The notes under the pieces are model-generated. The model worked only from the letters and a program-made list of their open reading frames with translations, was not told the origin of the DNA and did no database searches. Position numbers and translations under genes: made by a program. DNA of 64,000 bases from NCBI RefSeq assembly GCF_903969135.1, contig NZ_LR824569.1, forward strand, positions 62,001-126,000, read 5' to 3'. This DNA is from Chryseobacterium sp. JV274. GTDB lineage: Bacteria; Bacteroidota; Bacteroidia; Flavobacteriales; Weeksellaceae. Shown piece after piece: positions 44,869-52,574 of the stretch. Within the stretch, counting starts at the first letter, position 1. Every line of letters starts with the position of its first letter.

Positions 44869-45789
44869 ATGAAAAAAACAGTATTTTTTGCAAGTATATT
44901 ATTGTCAGCTACTACACTTGCACAAGTTGGTATTAATGAGGTAGCTCCTAGTGCCATGTTAGATATTAGATCTAAGGGAAATACAAATACAACTAAAGCA
45001 CTTGAAGTAAGTAATTCCAATGGAACAGAACTTCTGACAATTCTTGATAATGGAAATGTCGGGGTCAATGTTTCTAATCCCACTGCAAAACTACATACTA
45101 ATGGAAGTGTAAGGTATGAAAACTTACCTATTGTTTCCGGGAGTTTATCACCTCTTGCTATCAAAGATGATGGTACAGTTGGAACCTATGTTCCAGAACC
45201 TACGAAATACCTTTATATGGCAATGGCGTCAACGGTTACTACTTCTGGTTTCCCACTTTCAGACACTGGTATTTATACCAATATCCCTCTTACTTCTGCA
45301 CAGGTTGTTACCAATACTATTAGTACAGGATTTGGTACTGATGCTTCTGCCTCTTTAAATGTTAACAGTACCGTAATTTCATCCTCAAATGTAAGATATA
45401 TCACTTTTCCGGAGCCTGGGGTTTATAAAATAAATTTAAATTACTATACCAATTGCACTGGAAGTCCTACTGATTCATCCAATGGGATGTTGGGAATAGG
45501 AACAGCTCTATTCAAAGCATCTTCAGCTAGTACGAGCTACAATAGGTTAGCCGTAGTCCGTTACAATGGTTTACCCAGAAGAAATGATACTGGTGCAGTA
45601 ATTACAGGCCCTTACAATTTCCCACTTCCCCACACTGTTTTTCTAGTATTTGAAACTACAGCAGCAAATGAAAAAATTGCCCTTTTTGTAAATTATGGTT
45701 TTGGTGATAACTTTCCCACAAATGTGTGTGCCTTTGCTACTCCTCCTGGTTTATCCAATAAAATAACAATGAATATTTCCAAATTATGA
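44869..45789 (+). CDS. Secreted surface protein (tandem pair, first)
   Basis: A 306-residue protein with signal peptide (to 'TTLAQ'). The mature start 'VGINEVAPSAMLDIRSKGNTNTTKALEVSNSNGTELLTILDNGNVGVN' is the pattern seen at the start of many flavobacterial cell-surface and tail-fibre-like proteins. The C-terminal half is a beta-rich globular domain ('FPEPGVYKINLNYYTNCTGSP', 'VFLVFETTAANEKIALFVNYGFGDN'), possibly of the C1q/TNF-like jelly-roll kind. Function is unknown; surface binding is plausible. A paralogue begins eleven bases after its end. Confidence 0.7.
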   Translation: MKKTVFFASILLSATTLAQVGINEVAPSAMLDIRSKGNTNTTKALEVSNSNGTELLTILDNGNVGVNVSNPTAKLHTNGSVRYENLPIVSGSLSPLAIKDDGTVGTYVPEPTKYLYMAMASTVTTSGFPLSDTGIYTNIPLTSAQVVTNTISTGFGTDASASLNVNSTVISSSNVRYITFPEPGVYKINLNYYTNCTGSPTDSSNGMLGIGTALFKASSASTSYNRLAVVRYNGLPRRNDTGAVITGPYNFPLPHTVFLVFETTAANEKIALFVNYGFGDNFPTNVCAFATPPGLSNKITMNISKL

Positions 45790-45799
45790 TTCACTAATT

Positions 45800-46711
45800 A
45801 TGAAAAAGATATTTTTAATAATTTTAACTTCAGTCAGTGCTGAAGTTTGGGGGCAAGTGGGTATCAATACCACTAATCCTTCAGCAACATTAGATATTAT
45901 TTCAAAGGGAAATGATTTGACAACTAAAGCTCTGGAAATTAATAACTCAGATGGAACAGAATTATTTAAACTCCAAAATAATGGATACCTAGGAATTAAT
46001 ACAGGTACATCTCTACCTACTGATTTACTGCATGTAAAAACTGAGGTGAAACATGAAAATCTGCCTGTTTTGTCTTCTCCTTACAGTCCTCTTGCTGTTG
46101 ATGCTAGTGGTGCTGCTAAGGTTAAGCCTGCAACAATTCAGTATTTTTACTTTAAACGCAGTTCATCCTTTGGTAACTTTTCGCTTTATAATACAAATAT
46201 ATATACCAATATTCCTTTTCCTGCAGGAGGAGATGTTCAAGGTAATACAACAGGTTTTGGATTCGGAACGGATGTTTCGGGAACTGTCAATTCACAATCT
46301 GTCAGCAATATCAGTTATCTAACGATTCCCGAACCTGGTGTATATCTTTTTGAGATGTATCAGACAGCATTTTGTACCGGACTGCCAACAACATCATCTA
46401 ATACCGGCCAAATTGCTATCAATACCATATTTGCTACAGCCAGTAATGGAAGTTCTGTTTATTCTACCAATACAATTTTCCGAGATTATGCGATTGCACG
46501 AAGAAATGCGACAGGAGGAATTCATGTTAGCAGTTATGCGTATGCTAATCCACAGAAGCTTATTGTTGCTTATCAAAGTACGGCAGTAAATGAAAAAGTG
46601 GCGTTGTTTGTTAATTATGCTGGAGGAGACAGCTATAATACCCAAACGTGTCAAATGAATATTCCGAATGGAAGTGATAATTATGGTTACTTAATTGTCA
46701 CCAAACTTTAG
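45800..46711 (+). CDS. Secreted surface protein (tandem pair, second)
   Basis: A 303-residue paralogue of the preceding protein with the same plan: signal peptide, 'VGINTTNPSATLDIISKGNDLTTKALEINNSDGTELFKLQNNGYLGIN', and a C-terminal domain with 'IPEPGVYLFEMYQTAFCTGLP' and 'YQSTAVNEKVALFVNYAGGDS'. The gap of ten bases and the terminator after this gene make a two-gene operon. The two are diverged enough to have separate roles. Confidence 0.7.
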   Translation: MKKIFLIILTSVSAEVWGQVGINTTNPSATLDIISKGNDLTTKALEINNSDGTELFKLQNNGYLGINTGTSLPTDLLHVKTEVKHENLPVLSSPYSPLAVDASGAAKVKPATIQYFYFKRSSSFGNFSLYNTNIYTNIPFPAGGDVQGNTTGFGFGTDVSGTVNSQSVSNISYLTIPEPGVYLFEMYQTAFCTGLPTTSSNTGQIAINTIFATASNGSSVYSTNTIFRDYAIARRNATGGIHVSSYAYANPQKLIVAYQSTAVNEKVALFVNYAGGDSYNTQTCQMNIPNGSDNYGYLIVTKL

Positions 46712-47348
46712 ATGGGCTAAAATCACACTTCAAGATTCTAAAAACAAAAATAAAGAAAAACTATTCCCAGGAACTCCTACAACTTTACTCTATCCAGAGA
46801 ACAGAAGTAGGAGTTTTTAAATTCGGGATTTAGAAAAAAGAGTAATTCTATTCATATTTTACCTTCTGAATTCCTTATATATTTGCCAATTGCAATATTT
46901 ATTTGGAGGATTAGTCTGCCTCTGCATGAAAAATGATATTTCCCCGATAGATATTAACTAAAGCAGTGAGATCTCCGGTGAATGGTATTGTAGCACCACT
47001 TGCTGTTATGTTGATCATTCGGGAAGACAAAAATAACAAATACAGGGACTTCCAGAAGTGCATCTGCAGCAAGAACCAGAGGTTCATGTTGATTTTAAGT
47101 TAATTAAGAAAGGGATAATACTTTGAATTTTTTTTGGTTTTGACCAATTATAATTAGTTTGCTGAACCTTGGTATTCTCTATCAAGGTTTTTTATAATAT
47201 CAAACAATAAGCAGCATATCAGTAAAGTGTAGTTTTGAATTAAATTTATTCGGCAGAACCAACAAGTGTTTATTTGTTCTAATACTTAAATAAGCAGTAT
47301 TTGATTTTTTAAAATCATTCGTAATAAAATATTTCATAATTTTGATTA
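46712..47348. other. Intergenic region with a terminator and a small relic
   Basis: After the terminator at 46772-46818 no gene is convincing. A 35-codon minus-strand frame (46911-47018) encodes 'TGDLTALVNIYRGNIIFHAEAD', which looks like the end of a longer protein and may be a relic. Confidence 0.35.
46772..46818 (+). terminator. Terminator of the surface-protein pair
   Basis: AACTCCTAC (46772-46780) pairs with GTAGGAGTT (46807-46815), then T bases. It lies 60 bases after the stop codon. Confidence 0.6.
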
Positions 47349-47738
47349 GTGAAAAAGTTGATTTCCATATTGTTGTTATTTTTATATTTAGTTTCCACAA
47401 CCGAATTGTATCAGCTTTTGAAAATCCCGGAACTGATCGAGCATTACATCGAACATAAAGAATTGAATCCGGATATGACGCTTACGGCATTTCTGAGAAC
47501 ACACTATGATCATCCGGTGAAAGATGGAGATTACGGAAAAGATCAAAGACTTCCGTTTATTATACATTCTACACCCTTGTCGTTGGTTTTTACAATTAAT
47601 CCGGGCTTCAGTTTTGAAACAGCAACATATCATTTCAGTCCTTTACAATATCATAAAATTCCTTCAAAAGATGAAGATCTTTGCTATAAAGGTTTCCTGA
47701 ATTCTGTTTGGGAACCGCCAAAGGCTGCTTGTTCATAA
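47349..47738 (+). CDS. Small secreted protein heading the ApbE cluster
   Basis: A 129-residue protein starting with GTG. A TAnnTTTG element (TAATTTTG, 47337-47344) lies so close that the transcript would be nearly leaderless, so the promoter or start is unsure. A signal-like hydrophobic N-terminus precedes a polar body ending 'FLNSVWEPPKAACS'. The Trp-x-Pro-Pro-Lys tail is like that of short secreted proteins found beside metal or redox genes in Bacteroidota. The thioredoxin gene follows after 77 bases. No function can be assigned. Confidence 0.55.
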   Translation: MKKLISILLLFLYLVSTTELYQLLKIPELIEHYIEHKELNPDMTLTAFLRTHYDHPVKDGDYGKDQRLPFIIHSTPLSLVFTINPGFSFETATYHFSPLQYHKIPSKDEDLCYKGFLNSVWEPPKAACS

Positions 47739-47815
47739 TTTGGGCAGAAAAATGATTTGTAGTTTCTACAAATCAATATCATCAATTACTTAATTTATAT
47801 TATTAATTCAGAATA

Positions 47816-48259
47816 ATGAAAACACTATTTTCAGCCATTTTAATGGTTGTATTCGCTGTTGGCATTCATGCGCAAAACCGTTTGGAAAATGCCAAAACAC
47901 AAGCCTCACAAAATAAAGAGCTTATCCTTTTAAATTTTTCAGGTTCAGACTGGTGTATTCCCTGTATAAAACTCCATAAGAATATTATCGAAACCGATGA
48001 ATTTAAAAAGCTGGAGATGGAAAATGTGGTCGTTTACATCAATGCAGATTTTCCAAGAAACAAAAAAAATCAGCTTTCCTCAGAACTGAAAAAAGAAAAT
48101 GCTTCACTTGCTGATCAGTATAATCAAAAAGGATTATTTCCTTACACATTATTACTAAATTCTGAAGGCAAAATCCTGAAAAGCTGGGAAGGTCTTCCTT
48201 CGGAAAATGCATTGGCTTTCAGCAAAGAAATAAGAAGTATCAAAGAAAATCAAAAATAA
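47816..48259 (+). CDS. Secreted thioredoxin-fold protein
   Basis: A 147-residue protein with signal peptide (to 'GIHAQ'). The thioredoxin fold carries the redox pair in 'FSGSDWCIPCIKLHKNI' (CIPC, about residues 45-48) and the cis-Pro region in 'KGLFPYTLLLNSEGKIL'. It should act in the periplasm as a thiol-disulphide oxidoreductase. It heads a tight run with ApbE (7-bp gap), DUF4266 and DUF3570 genes. The DUF4266 protein next door ends in a Cys-rich tail and is a possible substrate. Confidence 0.85.
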   Translation: MKTLFSAILMVVFAVGIHAQNRLENAKTQASQNKELILLNFSGSDWCIPCIKLHKNIIETDEFKKLEMENVVVYINADFPRNKKNQLSSELKKENASLADQYNQKGLFPYTLLLNSEGKILKSWEGLPSENALAFSKEIRSIKENQK

Positions 48260-48266
48260 AAGGTAT

Positions 48267-49193
48267 ATGTTAAGAGAATTCAAAAGACCTCAGAAATTAA
48301 TGGGGAACGCTTTTGAAATTACCGTTGTAAGCGATGATGAAAATTCGGCAAATCAGCATATCGATGCAGCTATCGAAGAAATCCTGAGAATTGAAAAACT
48401 TCTGACGACATTCAGTGAGGAAAGCCAGACGAATCTCATCAACAGAAATGCAGGAATCGAACCCATAAAAGTGGATTGGGAGATTTTTGATCTGATTGAA
48501 AGAAGTCTTAAAATCAGCAGAATAACGGACGGTTATTTTGATATTTCCTATGGCGGAATCGATAAAAGTTTCTGGAATTTTGACAAAGAAATGAAAGAGC
48601 TTCCCAATCCTGAAGTGATTAAAGATCATCTTAAATTGGTTAATTATCAGAATATTATTCTTGATCGCGAAAAGCAAACGGTTTTCCTCAAAGAAAAAGG
48701 AATGCGGATCGGTTTTGGGGGAATCGGGAAGGGGTATGCTGCAGAAATGGCAAAACAAATGCTTCAAAACAGAGGTGTCACTGCCGGAATTGTAAATGCT
48801 TCAGGAGATTTAACGACCTGGGGAAATCAGGCAGACGGAAAACCCTGGACTGTAGGAATTGCCGATCCAGATAACGCTAAACAGCCGTTTTCGTATATGA
48901 ATATCACAGATATGGCGATTGCAACTTCGGGAAATTATGAAAAATTCGTCGTGATCAACGGTAAAAAATATTCTCATACCATTAATCCGAAAACAGGAAC
49001 GCCTGTTTCGGGCGTAAAAAGTGTTACGATCTTTTGTCCCAACGCAGAAATTGCCGATGCAATGGCTACTCCCGTAAGCATTATGGGAATCGATGCCGCA
49101 CTCAATATGATCAACCAGATCAATCATCTGGAATGTATCATTATTGATGATCAGGACAAAATTTATTCATCTCAAAACATTAATTTAAAATGA
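48267..49193 (+). CDS. apbE: FAD:protein FMN transferase (ApbE)
   Basis: A 308-residue enzyme that transfers FMN from FAD to Thr or Ser of target proteins. Landmarks are 'MGNAFEITV' at the N-terminus, 'IGFGGIGKGYAAEMA', 'NASGDLTTWG', and the Mg-binding 'HTINPKTGTPVSGVKSVTIFCPNAEIADAMATPVSIMG'. Unlike most ApbE proteins it has no signal peptide or lipobox: it starts 'MLREFKRPQKLMGNAFE'. It could therefore act in the cytoplasm or leave by another path. No obvious flavinylation target (DGxTSAT motif) is encoded beside it. It overlaps the DUF4266 gene by four bases. Confidence 0.92.
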   Translation: MLREFKRPQKLMGNAFEITVVSDDENSANQHIDAAIEEILRIEKLLTTFSEESQTNLINRNAGIEPIKVDWEIFDLIERSLKISRITDGYFDISYGGIDKSFWNFDKEMKELPNPEVIKDHLKLVNYQNIILDREKQTVFLKEKGMRIGFGGIGKGYAAEMAKQMLQNRGVTAGIVNASGDLTTWGNQADGKPWTVGIADPDNAKQPFSYMNITDMAIATSGNYEKFVVINGKKYSHTINPKTGTPVSGVKSVTIFCPNAEIADAMATPVSIMGIDAALNMINQINHLECIIIDDQDKIYSSQNINLK

Positions 49194-49411
49194 AAAACTT
49201 TATAAAAATATTAGCTTGCCTACTGATCACAGTTGCTTCAGTACAGTCTTGTACCACCGTAAAAGAATACGAAAAAAATAAATTAAATGACGCTGAAATG
49301 GCTCTCGGAAACCGAAAAATTGAAAAAACCGAACTAAGCTTTCAATCGTACAGAGAAGGATCTTCGGGCGCCAATGCCGGAAAAGTTGGCGGTGGTTGCG
49401 GCTGTAACTAA
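49190..49411 (+). CDS. DUF4266 lipoprotein
   Basis: A 73-residue lipoprotein: signal peptide with lipobox Cys at 'VASVQSC' (about residue 21), then 'VKEYEKNKLNDAEMAL', 'SYREGSSGANAGKVGGG' and a C-terminal 'CGCN'. This is the DUF4266 pattern, whose Gly-rich tail ends in two Cys. It starts inside the ApbE stop codon (ATGA). The tail could bind metal or form a disulphide handled by the thioredoxin encoded upstream; that is inference. Confidence 0.85.
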   Translation: MKNFIKILACLLITVASVQSCTTVKEYEKNKLNDAEMALGNRKIEKTELSFQSYREGSSGANAGKVGGGCGCN

Positions 49412-49446
49412 AAAGAGTAATCGTAAAATTTAATCGTGATTTAAAA

Positions 49447-50637
49447 ATGAAAAAATTGATCGTAAGTGTTATTGCTCTTTTCGGAATTTTCAACGCAAAA
49501 GCACAGGAGAACACAAACAATGAACAGCTTAAAAAACTAACTTTTGATGAAGCTAATTTAGTTTCAAGCTATTACAAACAAAACGGGAACAACTCTGCAG
49601 TTACGGGAGGAATCGGTACGGAAAAACTGACTGATATTTCCAATACCATTGACGTAACTATGATAAAATACGACAAGAAAGACAGGAAAAATAAATTCGA
49701 TTTCAGTGTTGGGATTGATCATTATACGTCCGCTTCGTCGGATATGATCGATCTGAAAGCCAATTCATCAGCTTCCCACGCAGACAACAGGATTTATCCT
49801 GCATTAAGCTGGAGTCGTGAAAATAACGAAAAAGGAACGACTTTAATGGCGGGTGTTTCTACGTCTTTTGAATTTGATTATACATCTTACGGTGCAAACA
49901 TCGGGTTTTCACAAAAAACCAAGAACAGAATGGGAGAGTTTACCGCAAAATTCCAGGCTTATCTGGATCAGGTAAAACTGATTGCCCCAATTGAGCTTAG
50001 AACAAACGGAAGCACAGGAGGTGAACACGAGAGCTACGGCACAAGCGGAAGAAATACTTATGCACTGTCGCTTTCCTATTCACAAATCATCAATCAGAAC
50101 TTTCAGGTTGAATTTTTGGCAGATGGTGTTCAGCAGACAGGGTATTTGAGTTTACCTTTCCACAGAGTTTATTTCAATGATAATTCAGTTCATCAGGAGG
50201 CTTTACCGGATAAAAGGTTTAAAATTCCATTGGGGGTAAGAGCAAATTATTTTCTCGGGGACAAAGTGATTCTGAGAGCATATTACCGTTATTATACCGA
50301 CGATTGGGGTTTAAAATCCAATACTTTCAGCCTGGAAACGCCCGTGAAAATTTCACCTTTTGTTTCGGTAAGTCCGTTTTACAGATATTATTCTCAGACT
50401 GCGGCTAAATATTTTGCACCTTATCAAGAGCACACGGCTTTTGATGACTTTTATACAAGTAATTATGACCTTTCAAAATTCAGCAGTAATTTTTACGGGG
50501 CAGGAATCAGAATCAGTCCGAAGAACGGTTTATTTGGGGTAGAGAGGCTGAATATGCTTGAAATCAGATACGGACATTACACGAAATCTGTTGGGATGAA
50601 GTCTGATATTATTTCCCTGAATTTGAGATTTAAATAG
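49447..50637 (+). CDS. DUF3570 outer-membrane beta-barrel protein
   Basis: A 396-residue protein with signal peptide (to 'NAKAQ') and a body of alternating amphipathic strands ending 'SDIISLNLRFK' with a terminal aromatic, typical of outer-membrane barrels. 'YYKQNGNNSAVTGGIGTEKLTDISNTIDVTM' and 'RPYYRY'-like strands such as 'RAYYRYYTDDWGL' fit DUF3570. It is the last gene of the thioredoxin-ApbE-DUF4266-DUF3570 operon, a conserved neighbourhood whose function is not established to my knowledge. Confidence 0.82.
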   Translation: MKKLIVSVIALFGIFNAKAQENTNNEQLKKLTFDEANLVSSYYKQNGNNSAVTGGIGTEKLTDISNTIDVTMIKYDKKDRKNKFDFSVGIDHYTSASSDMIDLKANSSASHADNRIYPALSWSRENNEKGTTLMAGVSTSFEFDYTSYGANIGFSQKTKNRMGEFTAKFQAYLDQVKLIAPIELRTNGSTGGEHESYGTSGRNTYALSLSYSQIINQNFQVEFLADGVQQTGYLSLPFHRVYFNDNSVHQEALPDKRFKIPLGVRANYFLGDKVILRAYYRYYTDDWGLKSNTFSLETPVKISPFVSVSPFYRYYSQTAAKYFAPYQEHTAFDDFYTSNYDLSKFSSNFYGAGIRISPKNGLFGVERLNMLEIRYGHYTKSVGMKSDIISLNLRFK

Positions 50638-50690
50638 CATCTTTCTTGTTAGGATTTTCAAAATTAAACTTTTATCAATATTTATTAAAA

Positions 50691-50722
50691 AATAGCGCTA
50701 CTTGGCTTCAAGTGGCGCTATT
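50691..50722 (+). terminator. Terminator after DUF3570 gene
   Basis: AATAGCGC (50691-50698) pairs with GCGCTATT (50715-50722), extended inwards by ACTTG/CAAGT with one mismatch. Intergenic 50638-50935 holds nothing else visible. Confidence 0.6.
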
Positions 50723-50935
50723 TGGCTATGTTTGAATTTGAATGGCTGCTGATTATGAAATGAATAAGATTGAGCAAAATAAATGGAAATGAATAGACAT
50801 CTGTAAGTATTCAGTTCAAGAAATATAGTGATCTCTTGAAAAGTTGAAGAAATCTATTTTTAATACATTTAAATTACCATGCCTAATCTTCCGAGCTTGT
50901 ATTTCTTCATCTTTTCTACTATAGCTAAATTATTT

Positions 50936-51610
50936 TTATTTGACATAAATTTCAGGATACTCTCTTTGCTTTTTATCTGTTTTTTCACTCACAATTATAT
51001 AAACAGACATGCTTATGATTGCCGCGAAAAAACACCAAACAGAGAGTATGTAATGATCGTAAAAGATCTCTGAAACTATATAAGAAACCAAAATGGCTAT
51101 ACCAAAAAAGTGCATTCTTTTTAGTTGGGAAAAAAACGGAGGAGCAATTGTTGCCACGCCATATGATATAATACTATAATTCCTCAATGAAGCAGGATAG
51201 TTTTGGATGTAAGTAATATGATGACCCATAATCTTTGCTTCCACATGATATGATAAAAGACAATATGCCAAATAAATACTTACGATGATTCCTACACCTA
51301 ATAATATCTTCTGTACTTTTTTTCGGGGCTCATTGTCCTCAAACATTAAAAGAGAAATAGGTACCCAAACGGGCCACAGAATCTCTGCAAAAAATAGAAA
51401 TATAAAGGTTGCAGCCCGTTGCATAATGATATGATCTGGCTGGGGAAGGGTTAGCCAAAGTATTCCTTCTGTTAGCTGTTGGACTCCAAAAATAAATGGA
51501 ATACATGCGAAAAGATGCTGTGAAGAATGCCGTGTTTTTTTTATACATGCTATACCAACAGCCGTGAGTGCTATACCTGCTGAAAAACTTGAAATTGCTG
51601 AAAAACACAT
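50936..51610 (-). CDS. DUF6629-like integral membrane protein
   Basis: A 224-residue membrane protein with about seven hydrophobic segments. It begins 'MCFSAISSFSAGIALTAVGI' and has 'IPFIFGVQQLTEGILWLTL' and 'EILWPVWVPISLLMFE', which match the DUF6629 family as I know it. Function unknown. It stands alone, convergent with the DUF3570 operon across a 300-bp gap. Confidence 0.7.
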   Translation of the reverse strand: MCFSAISSFSAGIALTAVGIACIKKTRHSSQHLFACIPFIFGVQQLTEGILWLTLPQPDHIIMQRAATFIFLFFAEILWPVWVPISLLMFEDNEPRKKVQKILLGVGIIVSIYLAYCLLSYHVEAKIMGHHITYIQNYPASLRNYSIISYGVATIAPPFFSQLKRMHFFGIAILVSYIVSEIFYDHYILSVWCFFAAIISMSVYIIVSEKTDKKQREYPEIYVK

Positions 51611-51748
51611 TTGATTGAGATTTAGAGGTTGTTTTTGTGAATCTTTTACAGAATAGTGTTAAACTTAATGGCTATTCATTATTATTAAAACAAAGTTTGC
51701 TGTAATTTTACAATTAGCTGCTATACAGCTTGAATAGAAGAGTCATAT

Positions 51749-52429
51749 CTACGATGATAAACTACTTTTTGAATATTCATAATCCACAAATAACCTGTTA
51801 TCTACAGATCTTACCCCTGGAGTTTTCCATGCAATACGGCCGGCTTCTTCTTTTTGATGCCATGAATTTACTGTTCCTGTTAAAATCACTGTAGTGCCGG
51901 ATACTTGAATGTGTATATCATTATTATAAAGTGCCCAGGTCATGTTCATTGCGTGCTCAATATCTTTTTGTTTAATATCATCCATTATGTCTGATATGAT
52001 TTTTATATGATTGATTACCCCTTTTACACCTGAAAGATACCGGATTGCATTTTGAGTAATTTCCCGTTGATAATCCCATTGTAATTCACCTTCCAAAGTC
52101 ACCTGACCATTTTCCACAATCACTTTGATTTTGTTCTCTGGAATCAATGCATTGGATTTAAAAGTTTTTAAAATCTCTGCAGCAATTTCATCATCAGTTA
52201 TAGATAAGGAATCTTGAGATTTAACGATAATGTTTTCTACTAAAACTTTTACTCCAACAACTTTTTTTGCAGCATTCTCGGCTTCTATTTTTTTTGCATA
52301 ATGATCAACTACTCCAGTAAGGGCAACGACACCGTCTTTTGCAGTTACCCCTATTTCTGCTGCATGCAATAATGGCTCTCTTTTAATGGCATCCTGAACA
52401 TTTTTTTGTAATTCTGTATTTGTCTTCAT
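51749..52429 (-). CDS. Triple-BON-domain protein (copy 1)
   Basis: 226 residues from ATG 52429; the longer frame starts six codons earlier but the paralogues begin 'MKTNAELQ' at this point. Three BON domains follow one another (about 5-70, 80-145, 155-220), each with the pattern of 'GVVALTGVVDHYAKKIEAENAAKKVVGVKVLVENI'. No signal peptide. BON domains bind membranes or peptidoglycan, and such proteins are often induced by osmotic or other stress. Two paralogues lie at 58539 and 61752. The upstream region has two Crp/Fnr-like boxes and is shared with the divergent P-type ATPase gene. Confidence 0.85.
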   Translation of the reverse strand: MKTNTELQKNVQDAIKREPLLHAAEIGVTAKDGVVALTGVVDHYAKKIEAENAAKKVVGVKVLVENIIVKSQDSLSITDDEIAAEILKTFKSNALIPENKIKVIVENGQVTLEGELQWDYQREITQNAIRYLSGVKGVINHIKIISDIMDDIKQKDIEHAMNMTWALYNNDIHIQVSGTTVILTGTVNSWHQKEEAGRIAWKTPGVRSVDNRLFVDYEYSKSSLSS

Positions 52430-52479
52430 GATAACGTAATTTATCAATCAAAATTCCAGAAACTTTGGAAAAAACACTA

Positions 52480-52513
52480 TGATATACATCACATTGAAAC
52501 CTGATACTGGTCA
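52480..52513. promoter_or_regulatory. Paired Crp/Fnr-like boxes, BON copy 1 / P-type ATPase
   Basis: TGATATACATCA (52480-52491) and TGATACTGGTCA (52502-52513) both fit TGAY-N4-RTCA, starts 22 bp apart. The region lies 50-84 bases before the BON gene start and 61-95 before the ATPase start. Confidence 0.6.
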
Positions 52514-52574
52514 AGAAGGGAAATTGAATTTGTATATAATAATTGCTTATTTTTAGATAACCTATTTATTTGTT

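Noticed and set aside
47337..47344. TAATTTTG as a firm promoter for the small secreted protein
   Set aside because: It leaves almost no leader before the GTG start, so either promoter or start is doubtful; mentioned only in the gene entry.
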